22,851 bases of DNA from JAKZSU01 sp047517485 (GTDB lineage Bacteria > Pseudomonadota > Alphaproteobacteria > UBA7887): the NCBI GenBank assembly GCA_047517485.1, contig JAKZSU010000181.1, positions 1 to 22,851 of the forward strand. Reading direction: 5' to 3'. Both the position numbers and the translations under genes were made by a program. Below, piece by piece: positions 7,491 to 14,947 of this stretch (the first letter of the stretch is position 1; each line of letters opens with the position of its first letter). The notes under the pieces were generated by a model. That model was given only the letters and a program-made list of their open reading frames with translations, was not told where the DNA came from and made no database searches.

Positions 7491-8269
7491 ACTGCCCGCG
7501 CGGTCGCCACGTTAATGTTGCAGAACGATGCCGGTGCGAGCCCGATCAGCGCGCCTTGAAGCGCCTCTCCGAGCGCCGACAGCCGGTAGCCCTCACCACG
7601 CGCGCGATGTTCATCAAAGCGGCGGTGATCGGGATGACGAAACAGTGGAAACTTGTACAGGAAAGGCATGTTCTCGACATACTCCATATGCTCGAGCATG
7701 AAGCCGGCCGCCGTCAACATATCGGCGAATTCGCGGCACGAATAGTTAGCCTTGTGAAACCGCCGTTCATCACCTGTCGGCGCCGCGGCATCCGCGAGCC
7801 AATCGACGATGCGGTTTTACAAATTATCGGCGCGCATACTCGCGCACAGCAGCCCGCCCGGGCGCATGATCCGCCGGGTCTCGGCGAACGCGCGCTCGAC
7901 GCCGTGCTCGAGGCTATGATAGAGGCCGAAGGCAAGCACGCCCGCGAAACTCGCGTCGGCGAACGGCAATCCAGTGACGTCCGCAACACTGAGCGGCACT
8001 TCGGCCGACGCGTGGCGGATCTTACGCACCGCGACCTCGATAAAGTCCATTCCAACGATCTGCCGACCGGCGCGGCGGTAATGCAACAGTACACGTCCGG
8101 CGCCGCAACCCGCCTCAAGAACCGGACCATCGACCGCGCGCATCACCGCCTCCGCATAGCGCCCGGGATAGCGGTCGAGATTAAGCGCGCCGTCGTCGGC
8201 CGGAATCTGACTCCAGTGTTGCTGCCAATAGGCCTTGCTGCCGCCGTGAGTCCGATAAGTAAGCCGCAT
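7487..8269 (-). pseudogene. Class I SAM methyltransferase interrupted by in-frame TAA
   Basis: The frame from ATG 8269 (GGGAG six bases upstream) to TGA at 7487 would encode 260 residues, a normal size for a class I methyltransferase, but TAA at 7819-7817 stops it after 150. The first part has motif I PVLEAGCGAG (49-58), acidic loop VGMDFIE and post-III RRIMRPGGLLCASM. Beyond the stop the same frame resumes with NRIVDWLADAAAPTG and then HKANYSCREFADMLTAAGF, the expected C-terminal fold, and finishes in a 4-base ATGA overlap with the glycosyltransferase gene. It lies downstream of the phosphoramidate cassette, so it is a candidate for O-methylating that group, as Cj1419/Cj1420 are thought to do. 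If the stop is genuine the phosphoramidate may be unmethylated, or the gene at 431-1180 compensates. Confidence 0.82.
7817..7819 (-). other. In-frame TAA inside the methyltransferase gene
   Basis: Minus-strand codons read GAT AAT TTG TAA AAC CGC ATC GTC. There is no frame change across it, and downstream residues fit the C-terminal part of a methyltransferase domain. It is one of only two in-frame TAA codons I found in the genes of the window; no intact gene here ends in TAA. A CAA-to-TAA transition is the simplest origin. Confidence 0.85.
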
Positions 8270-8280
8270 TGCCCGCTCCC

Positions 8281-9507
8281 TCAGGCGGTCGCTTGCCGAC
8301 GTTCGGTAATCAGGCCGGACACCGGTTCGGCCACCGCATCGGCAATCATTCGGTTGCCCTCGGGTCCGACATGTGGCCCGAGTGGACCATCCACGTAGAG
8401 CTGGCGCCAGTTGTCCACACCAAGAAAAGCTTCCGTCATATCGATGACGGGCAACATTGTGCCGAGTTCGCTGATAAAATCGCGATAGTCGTCGCGGCCA
8501 CGTTGTTGGCGCTCAAGATCGATCGGTTGCGGGATGATCACCAGCAACGGCGCGAGATCATCGGCGCGACAGCGATCACGAAACCGCTCGACCAAGGCGC
8601 GAAACAGGCCGCGCGCCGCCGGGTCACGATACAGCGCCGCGGTATGCTCGGCGTTGCAGCGCACCACGGTGTCGAAGGCGCGCCGACACCCACGTTCACG
8701 CGCCCCACTCACCGCGCCAACCGAGAGATGCCACAGGATCGGGACATGCCGGTGCGCGCGCGCCAGCACCCTGACAAGGCGCGGAAACGACCGCATGTCG
8801 GGTCGGAACTTGGTCTCGTAAAACGGGTCGAGCACGCGGATCTCGTCGATCTTGTCGCGATAACTCCGATAGCCTGCCGACGTGCGCACCGCCGGTGGAT
8901 GCAAGACCAGACCTTTCGCATCCATTGTGAAACGCGGCTTGAAGGCGAGCAGGTTACCGTACTCGAAATAATGTTTCCAGTATGAATGAATTCGCGCCAT
9001 GGTCTCCGGCACAACGGCCAGCGCGATCACTCGTTCCTCGAGATTTTCCACCTCGCGCTCATAACGCAACAACGCTTGGTCAAGACCATAATTACCAACG
9101 CCATAGTTAGTGACGTATCGACCAAGTTTCCAAGACAAATAATGCGGCCACGTTTCGTCGTCATCGACCAGCCGGCAGAAAACGTAGGAATCGCCGAATA
9201 CCGCGACGCCGGGCGCTAGATCGACATTGCCCGAGTCGGCACGTCGACCCCGCGCATCGACAGTGAAGCACTTGGGTCCATCGGCGGTCTGGTCGGTGCC
9301 CTTCGTACCGGGTTTGCGAACCCAGCCGAGGTCGGGATCGAAACCGCCCGCGATGTGCTTTTCGACCAGCACATTGTCGATCGCAGGTGCCTCATCTGCG
9401 TGCCCGATCAGCCACTGAAAGTGTGGCCTGAAGAGATGATGGAGGCCCCACAAGATGACCTCCCCCGCGGCAAATACCACGACCACCCCGATCAGCCAAG
9501 TAGTCAT
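8281..9507 (-). CDS. SGNH/GDSL-fold protein with N-terminal membrane anchor
   Basis: A 408-residue protein beginning with one hydrophobic segment (TTWLIGVVVVFAAGEVILWG, 2-21), followed by an SGNH-hydrolase-like domain. Block I is VAVFGDSYVF with the nucleophile Ser107, preceded by the DPDLGWVRKPG and FTVDARGRRADS segments common in glycan-cluster SGNH proteins. The C-terminal Asp373 and His379 in DGPLGPHVGPEGN give the rest of the triad. These proteins act as esterases or acyltransferases on surface sugars, usually in the periplasm when anchored this way. Its ATG overlaps the kinase gene by 4 bases, and the methyltransferase gene follows after 11 bases. It could add or remove an acyl group from the glycan, or take part in phosphoramidate transfer; the sequence does not decide. 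Confidence 0.82.
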   Translation of the reverse strand: MTTWLIGVVVVFAAGEVILWGLHHLFRPHFQWLIGHADEAPAIDNVLVEKHIAGGFDPDLGWVRKPGTKGTDQTADGPKCFTVDARGRRADSGNVDLAPGVAVFGDSYVFCRLVDDDETWPHYLSWKLGRYVTNYGVGNYGLDQALLRYEREVENLEERVIALAVVPETMARIHSYWKHYFEYGNLLAFKPRFTMDAKGLVLHPPAVRTSAGYRSYRDKIDEIRVLDPFYETKFRPDMRSFPRLVRVLARAHRHVPILWHLSVGAVSGARERGCRRAFDTVVRCNAEHTAALYRDPAARGLFRALVERFRDRCRADDLAPLLVIIPQPIDLERQQRGRDDYRDFISELGTMLPVIDMTEAFLGVDNWRQLYVDGPLGPHVGPEGNRMIADAVAEPVSGLITERRQATA

Positions 9508-10025
9508 GCCGGCGCTTCTCCACCCGGCAACAGCGCGGCGATCATGGCGGCGATTTCCACCGCCGGCCGCGCCACGTTTTCACCGTCGATCACCAGGTCC
9601 GGGTTCGCCGGTTGTGGGAATTTCAAATCGATGCCGACCACGTTTTTCAGGTCGCCACGCTCGGCGCGGGCATAGAGACACTTGCTATCGCGAGCGCGCA
9701 ATGTCGCCATCGGCACATCGAGAAAGACCTCGAAATAATGCTCGAAGTTCGCCCGGTTCCAGGCCTGCCAGTCAGGGAACATCGAGAGCACCGCGGCAAT
9801 CACATCGATGCCCTGTTGGTCGAGGAGACGGCACAGGTGGGAGATCCGGTGCGCGTTCAGCCGTCGACCCTCAATGGTGTGGCCGACGTCGTCGCCCCAC
9901 ACCTCACGCAGAATATCGCCGTCGAGAAACACCATCCCTGGGCGCTCAGCCTTGAGGCGATCATGCAACGCCTGCCCGACCGTCGTTTTCCCGGCACCGG
10001 ACAGGCCAATGAGCCAAACGATCAC
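9504..10025 (-). CDS. Adenylylsulfate-kinase-like protein; probable cytidine diphosphoramidate kinase
   Basis: A 173-residue P-loop kinase of the CysC family. GTG at 10025 is taken as start because it forms a GTGA overlap and the P-loop (WLIGLSGAGKTT) begins three residues later. LDGDILREVW and the C-terminal PANPDLVIDG follow CysC. It differs from the true CysC domain encoded at 21430-21973: that domain has ISPYRADRDR where this one has LSMFPDWQAWNR, RDPKGLYKRA where this has RDSKCLYARA, and GISAPYEAPDNP where this has GIDLKFPQPANP. Campylobacter Cj1415 is a CysC-like enzyme that phosphorylates the 3'-OH of cytidine diphosphoramidate. The three preceding genes encode the other steps of that pathway in the same order, so I infer the same reaction. 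A plain APS kinase remains possible. Confidence 0.82.
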   Translation of the reverse strand: MIVWLIGLSGAGKTTVGQALHDRLKAERPGMVFLDGDILREVWGDDVGHTIEGRRLNAHRISHLCRLLDQQGIDVIAAVLSMFPDWQAWNRANFEHYFEVFLDVPMATLRARDSKCLYARAERGDLKNVVGIDLKFPQPANPDLVIDGENVARPAVEIAAMIAALLPGGEAPA

Positions 10026-10819
10026 GCGCCGTCCGCCTCTTGGTTCCAAATGTGGCGCATCTCGCCGGTTGTGATCAACGCCTCGTAAGTGGCGAGATCG
10101 CTGTTCGTGTCGACCTCCAGCCAACCGCCAACGGTGCGCACGGCGTGGACCGGCTGGCCGCTATCGACTAGGCCCTGCAACATCTCGGTGAATTGGAGCG
10201 CGGCGAATGGCCGGGTCAATTTGACCCGCCCAGCGGCCGCCTCGTCGAGGAAGTTCAGCAGCGATCGCTTGCCGACGACGCTGAACTTGGTCAGACCGAT
10301 ATACTGTCCCTCGATCTCGTCGAGGCTAGCAGGTTTGCCACCGATCTCGACAATGGAATTGCTCTCGCCAAGACGCAAGGTCTCGGCGTCCTTGAGCGGA
10401 TTCTCGTTCCTGAGACGCCACAAGCGCAGCCATTCCATATCAATGACGGTCGCGACATCGTGGGTCGAAAGGGCGATGGCCTTGATCACCCTTGGCTCAT
10501 AAACGATATCGCTATAACACACGATCAGGTCGGCGTCGGCGCGCAATCGAGGCATCGCGGACAACAGCGTCGCTACCATGTTGGTGCGCGCCCAGTCCGC
10601 ATTGTGAACGGTGTCGAATCCATAATTCTCGAAAGCCTCGGCGCAATAACCGGTGGCCACAGTTATCCGGTCGAGATCGGCGATGGCGAGCGCCTCGAGC
10701 TGCCAATCGAGCAGCGCGCGGCCGCCGAGCGGCACCAAGCATTTCGGTCGGTCCTTGGTCAGTGCGCCGAGCCGTGAACCGCGTCCGGCGGCGAGGATCA
10801 CCAAGTCAGGCGCCGTCAT
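10022..10819 (-). CDS. Nucleotidyltransferase; probable CTP:phosphoglutamine cytidylyltransferase
   Basis: A 265-residue sugar-nucleotidyltransferase-fold protein. The N-terminal LVILAAGRGSRLG (6-18) and PKCLVPLGG (25-33, Lys26) are the NTP-binding signature. CYSDIVYE (101-108) carries the metal-binding Asp104, and GGWLEVDTNSDL near the C-terminus is typical of LicC-like cytidylyltransferases. The ATG at 10819 overlaps the hydrolase gene (ATGA); the longer open frame upstream is a shadow. In C. jejuni, Cj1416 of this family joins CTP and N-phospho-L-glutamine to CDP-L-glutamine. The neighbours here are the matching kinase and hydrolase, which makes that assignment better than a choline-phosphate or CMP-sialate role. 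Family certain, substrate inferred from context. Confidence 0.85.
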   Translation of the reverse strand: MTAPDLVILAAGRGSRLGALTKDRPKCLVPLGGRALLDWQLEALAIADLDRITVATGYCAEAFENYGFDTVHNADWARTNMVATLLSAMPRLRADADLIVCYSDIVYEPRVIKAIALSTHDVATVIDMEWLRLWRLRNENPLKDAETLRLGESNSIVEIGGKPASLDEIEGQYIGLTKFSVVGKRSLLNFLDEAAAGRVKLTRPFAALQFTEMLQGLVDSGQPVHAVRTVGGWLEVDTNSDLATYEALITTGEMRHIWNQEADGA

Positions 10820-11496
10820 CGCCAAAACATTCCTTCGCGAAACAGGCGGTCGACCAGGGAGTCGTCGAACGCGTGGCTTGGACCGGGGCGTTCCGGATGC
10901 CATTGTACCGCGAGCACCGGCAGCGAGACATGACACAGGCCCTCGACCACGCCGTCGGCGTCGCTAATCGCAAAGACTTGCAGATTGTCACCCAGATTGC
11001 TGTCGAGCACCGCTTGGCCGTGGAAGGAATTGGTGGTGAGAACCTGGTCGCCGAGTAAATCGGACAAGCGCCCGCACAGGCGCACTGAGTGAGTGGTGGC
11101 CACATGGTCGACTGGGCCGCCGCTGATGTCGGGCTCGATGCGGCCACCGCAATAAGCGTTGACCACGTGAAGCCCGCGGCAGACCCCGAGTACCGGCAAA
11201 CTGCGTTCGGTGGCGGCGGCGAGCAGCGCGGCCTCGTTCACATTGCGTTGTTCGGATACCGCGCTGGTATCGTCGCCGCGCGCGACCAGATCGTTGCCAC
11301 CGGTCAGGATCAGCGCCTCCGCGCCTGAGTCTGAGAGCAGGCGCGCCGGGTCGGGGACTCGATTAGGCACCAGCACCGGGACGTGGCCGCGCGCCGCAAG
11401 CCAGTCGATCCAGTCGTGGCTGATCGCATCGCGCGGTTCAACATAGTTCTCGGCCTGGACGACCCGCATGGAGAGAGCGACTCGCATTCCGATCAC
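10816..11496 (-). CDS. Class I glutamine amidotransferase-like; probable gamma-glutamyl-CDP-amidate hydrolase
   Basis: A 226-residue protein of the class I amidotransferase / gamma-glutamyl hydrolase group. Nucleophile Cys106 is in PVLGVCRGLH, and His200 and Glu202 are in VQWHPE. The loop LILTGGNDL (62-70) and the N-terminal RVVQAENYVEPRDAIS are characteristic of the Cj1417-like subgroup. The start is GTG at 11496, overlapping the kinase gene by 4 bases; an ATG at 11487 is an alternative. Cj1417 hydrolyses CDP-L-glutamine to glutamate and cytidine diphosphoramidate. This gene sits between the matching kinase and cytidylyltransferase genes, which supports the same reaction. There is no synthetase domain that would make it an ordinary ammonia-donating amidotransferase. 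Confidence 0.85.
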   Translation of the reverse strand: MIGMRVALSMRVVQAENYVEPRDAISHDWIDWLAARGHVPVLVPNRVPDPARLLSDSGAEALILTGGNDLVARGDDTSAVSEQRNVNEAALLAAATERSLPVLGVCRGLHVVNAYCGGRIEPDISGGPVDHVATTHSVRLCGRLSDLLGDQVLTTNSFHGQAVLDSNLGDNLQVFAISDADGVVEGLCHVSLPVLAVQWHPERPGPSHAFDDSLVDRLFREGMFWR

Positions 11497-13823
11497 AGTC
11501 GCGCGACCACGCGCACGGTCTGCGCTGTGCAGTCGAGCGCCACGACACGGCCCTGGGCCAAGTCGTCGAACAATCGTTCGCCGCAGCCGATTGCCGCCGG
11601 CACACCAAACTCAGCGCAGCGTATTGCCATATGCGAATTGGCGCCGCCGAACTTGGTGATCAGGCCGGCCAGCGGGTACGAAAAGATCCAATCGAAGCCG
11701 GGATCGGCGCTCTCTATCAGAACGATTTCCGCGTCGATTCCGCGCGGCGGCTCGCCCGGCAGAAGCGAGGCAAGCGGCGCGGTGACACTCGCCTGGGTGA
11801 TGTAAGTAGGCTTGTTGAATGGCACACGGATTACATCGACATCGTCAGCGCTGGCAATCAAGTGGGGCAGGCGCACCAGTCGTCCGACTTGGAACGCGGT
11901 GCGGCGTACTTCGACGATGGCGCCGAGATCACTCGCGTCATCGGCGAGAATGTCGTCGAGCGAGAGATACCTCAGGGCCTCACGATCGAGTCCCCGCGCC
12001 TGACCCCATGAGGTGATCATCTCGAGCATGCCACTCACCGTGCGCGTAAATCGGAACTTGGCGAGCTCGCGTAAGCGGATAGCCTCGGCGATATAGGCGA
12101 GAAAATCATCGACCCCCACGGACGCACCGAGGGCTGCGAGCGCGTCGGCGATCTGCCGCCGCTGGCGCGAAGTGCAGTCGAAGCGAGACGAGGCCGCCGG
12201 TCCCTGGACACGGCCACCGAGATAGAGGTCCGGTGCCTGATCGTATCGCGGCGAGGCGATGTCGTAAGTGCCGGGTCGCAAATGCCCATAGCGGGCGAGA
12301 AAATCGTCGCGCGACATTTTGCCGAGATGCAGCGCCTGGAGATCGTGCACGAACTCCGCCGCGACGGTATGGACCGAAGCGAGAAAGCGGTCGAGTTCAC
12401 TTTCATCGAACACTCCGATCGTCGCCAGTGAGCGCAGGAACGAGACCCCGATGAAGGCATGGCGCGCGAGCTTGGCAAACGGAATGGTGCCCGTCTCGAT
12501 ACAGTTCGCGAGCACCGGCAAGAATGCCTTTGCGTCACTCTGTCCGACCTCGGCGACCGTAGGCATGGCACTCCCGGCGACTATCGCCTCGAGACGCGCC
12601 ATGTCGGCGAAACCGGTCTCGACGATTGAAACCGTGAGGCGGCGAAGCGAGTCTCGGAAAGTCTCGATGTCGTCCGCGTCGAGGCCGGCTTCGACTAATT
12701 CGGCACGGCGCTTACCAAAGGCGAAATCGAGACTCGGAATAGCGATCGCGAACTCGATGCGGTCATGCAGGTCGCGCCGTCGGGCGAGGCGCGCGAGCTG
12801 GGCATTGACCAAGGTTTCGCCAATCGCCTCGTCGAGGTCGGCCGACAAGAACGAGTTGAGACTGAGGCGGACGTCGATATAGGGCTGGCCGGCGAAACTT
12901 TGCATCAGCGGGTGGCCAGACATGTCGCGATAACCCATGCGCGCCCGGGCGACTGCCCAGGCATTGTCGGTAATCAGCCGACGGTAAATCGAGTAGGCCA
13001 GCGGGCGCGGCATGCCGCCAATCATTTCCGCCGGATTCCAGTCCGGCATCTGACCGAACAGCGTTGTCACACCGGCGACACCCGACCGCCGCGCCATGAG
13101 TTGATCGAAGCCGGCGCGGACTTGATCGACCGCGCCGTCGACGGCGTGATCGGAGATGGCGGGCCAGTTACGGCTCGCGGCCAGTGCCCGGACTTGGAGG
13201 ATAAATATCTCGTCGGCATGAGTGACGCAGAATTCGATGTCGAGGCGGTCGCTCGAAGTAATCGCCTCGATCTCGGCAACCGCGCGCACCAGGCTGCGCA
13301 TCCGCGGCGAATGTAGCGCCTCGGGACGATCCCGGTGGACGACGATCGTCTTGCTCTCGGCACCGCCGGTGACCGAGTCCGTGCGGCCACTGAAATCGTC
13401 GTAGTTGATAACATAGTAGGGCGCCCCGGTCTCGAGGTCGCGGGTCATGACGACACCCGAGATCGCCACTGATTCGAGCTTGGGTTGGACAAGCACTTGA
13501 TCGCGGTTTTCGGCCCGACCGTAGCTAGAAATTACCCTGTCGACAGCTTCAGCGAGAGCAGCGCTCTCACGCGGCACCCCCACCAGGCTCAGAAAGGCAC
13601 CCGCCATCGAGCCATTGACGCCGTCCTCGACCAACGTGCTCGAACGCACCACCAGATGGTCGCAGTCGAATGCCGCCACGATTTTCTTGATCAACGAGTC
13701 TCGACGGTCACTCCAATCGGCGACCGAAAAGAACGTCTGCTCGCAGAACCGCGGCAGGCGCGGCCGGCCACGCAGCCACTCGAGGGTTTCCGCCTTGGTC
13801 CCGAAGGTGAATGCTGTCAGCAC
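11493..13823 (-). CDS. PEP-synthase-like ATP-dependent kinase; probable L-glutamine kinase
   Basis: A 776-residue protein built like PEP synthase/pyruvate phosphate dikinase. An ATP-grasp N-terminal domain carries LVVRSSTLVEDG (57-68), SMAGAF and DIEFCVTHADEIFILQVRAL (195-214). A long helical linker follows, then a C-terminal phosphohistidine domain with KFGGANSHMAIRCAEFG, whose His731 is the expected phosphate carrier. It lacks the PEP/pyruvate-binding barrel of true PEP synthase. This is the architecture and approximate size of Cj1418, which uses ATP to phosphorylate the amide nitrogen of L-glutamine and starts capsule phosphoramidate synthesis. The start is GTG at 13823, overlapping neuC by 7 bases; an internal start is possible, though similarity begins near the N-terminus. 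The order of the three following genes fits the pathway order closely. Confidence 0.87.
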   Translation of the reverse strand: MLTAFTFGTKAETLEWLRGRPRLPRFCEQTFFSVADWSDRRDSLIKKIVAAFDCDHLVVRSSTLVEDGVNGSMAGAFLSLVGVPRESAALAEAVDRVISSYGRAENRDQVLVQPKLESVAISGVVMTRDLETGAPYYVINYDDFSGRTDSVTGGAESKTIVVHRDRPEALHSPRMRSLVRAVAEIEAITSSDRLDIEFCVTHADEIFILQVRALAASRNWPAISDHAVDGAVDQVRAGFDQLMARRSGVAGVTTLFGQMPDWNPAEMIGGMPRPLAYSIYRRLITDNAWAVARARMGYRDMSGHPLMQSFAGQPYIDVRLSLNSFLSADLDEAIGETLVNAQLARLARRRDLHDRIEFAIAIPSLDFAFGKRRAELVEAGLDADDIETFRDSLRRLTVSIVETGFADMARLEAIVAGSAMPTVAEVGQSDAKAFLPVLANCIETGTIPFAKLARHAFIGVSFLRSLATIGVFDESELDRFLASVHTVAAEFVHDLQALHLGKMSRDDFLARYGHLRPGTYDIASPRYDQAPDLYLGGRVQGPAASSRFDCTSRQRRQIADALAALGASVGVDDFLAYIAEAIRLRELAKFRFTRTVSGMLEMITSWGQARGLDREALRYLSLDDILADDASDLGAIVEVRRTAFQVGRLVRLPHLIASADDVDVIRVPFNKPTYITQASVTAPLASLLPGEPPRGIDAEIVLIESADPGFDWIFSYPLAGLITKFGGANSHMAIRCAEFGVPAAIGCGERLFDDLAQGRVVALDCTAQTVRVVARL

Positions 13824-14947
13824 GCCGTCGCCCCTGTAGTCACCGGCGCCGGTTTGCGCATCAAGTCAGCATCCTTGGCGGCGGCGCACCAAGCTGCCGC
13901 GACCCGGGGGCCCGAACGCCCATCGCCATAGGGTGACACGGCGGGATGGCGCGCCAGCGGCCGGGCGAGTGCGGCTTGGACCGACGCGGCAGTGGCGATC
14001 ACGTGGATCACATTGTCGCCGTGGTCGCGGCCGCGCTGTCGATCGCCGACATCGATCACCGGAAGACCGAACAGCCCGGCTTCGATGAGGCCGCTCGACG
14101 AATTGCCGAGCATCACCGCGGCGTGGCGTAGCGCGTTGGGGTAGAGTTTCGAGCCGAGCGATTCGATGAACATGGCCCACGGTCGATCGTTGACATAGCC
14201 GACTATTCGTTCGTACGCTCTAGCGCCGCCGGGATCGCTGTTGGGCGCGGTGAACAGGGTCGGCGACGGGTTCACATCGAGAGCGCCCAGTACCGCGTCG
14301 AGCGCGGCCAATGGCTCGCGCGCATTGGTTTCGGGATGGACGGTGACCAAGCGCAGGCCGGCGATATCGCCCATGCCGAGTGCGGCGGCGAACTCGGTTT
14401 CGCTTAATTCCGGCGCCGCGCGCAGCGTGTCGAGGCCGGGCGCGCCGGTGATGCGAATGCGCGCGTCCGCTTCGCCCATGGCGAGAAGACGGCGGCGCGC
14501 GCTTTCGCCGGAGACGCAATGGAGGTGCGCGAGCTTGGTAATCGCATGACGCACCCGATCGTCGAGCGCGCCTTCGGTGATCTCGCCGCCGTGGAGATGG
14601 ACCAGAGGTACAGTGTAGGGAACCGTCGCGCACGCCGCGGGAATCATGTCGAGCCGGTCACCGACCACCAGCACCACGTCGGGGTTGACCGTGTCCAGGC
14701 AATGGGCGGTGGCGGCGAAGACCGCCGCCATGGCGTGCGCGGCTTGCGATGCGTCCGCCCCGGCGAGATCGGCGCCGCCGCGATGAAGCATCGCCGCGGC
14801 CGGGGCATCGATATCACCAGCGGTCGCGGCGCAATGCATGCCGGTCAACAGGATGTGGAGTTCACAATCGGGCGCGGCGGCGCGCCATACCGGTTGCAGA
14901 ATGCCGACGTCGGCGCGACTCGAGGAAATGCTGAGCAGCCGGGTCAT
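13817..14947 (-). CDS. neuC: NeuC/LegG-type hydrolysing UDP-sugar 2-epimerase
   Basis: A 376-residue GT-B-fold epimerase of the NeuC/LegG group. Visible signatures are VVLVVGDRLDMIPAA (canonical GDR motif), HLHGGEITEGALDDRVRHAI with TKLAHLHCVS, TGAPGLDTL, VTVHPETN and LGNSSSGLIEA, which hold the catalytic and nucleotide contacts. The ATG at 14947 is fixed by an ATGA overlap with neuB; the long open frame upstream is a shadow of neuB. The enzyme hydrolyses UDP from an N-acetyl sugar with inversion at C2. With an aminotransferase and a PglD-like acetyltransferase in the same run, the likely substrate is UDP-2,4-diacetamido-2,4,6-trideoxyglucose and the product its manno epimer, the direct NeuB substrate. 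A plain UDP-GlcNAc 2-epimerase for sialic acid is the alternative. Confidence 0.92.
   Translation of the reverse strand: MTRLLSISSSRADVGILQPVWRAAAPDCELHILLTGMHCAATAGDIDAPAAAMLHRGGADLAGADASQAAHAMAAVFAATAHCLDTVNPDVVLVVGDRLDMIPAACATVPYTVPLVHLHGGEITEGALDDRVRHAITKLAHLHCVSGESARRRLLAMGEADARIRITGAPGLDTLRAAPELSETEFAAALGMGDIAGLRLVTVHPETNAREPLAALDAVLGALDVNPSPTLFTAPNSDPGGARAYERIVGYVNDRPWAMFIESLGSKLYPNALRHAAVMLGNSSSGLIEAGLFGLPVIDVGDRQRGRDHGDNVIHVIATAASVQAALARPLARHPAVSPYGDGRSGPRVAAAWCAAAKDADLMRKPAPVTTGATAC

Noticed and set aside
10022..10819. Assignment of the nucleotidyltransferase as a CMP-nonulosonate synthetase
   Set aside because: The protein has the AAGRGSRLG...PK signature of the LicC/sugar-nucleotidyltransferase group and sits inside the phosphoramidate cassette, not the CMP-sialate synthetase motif set.
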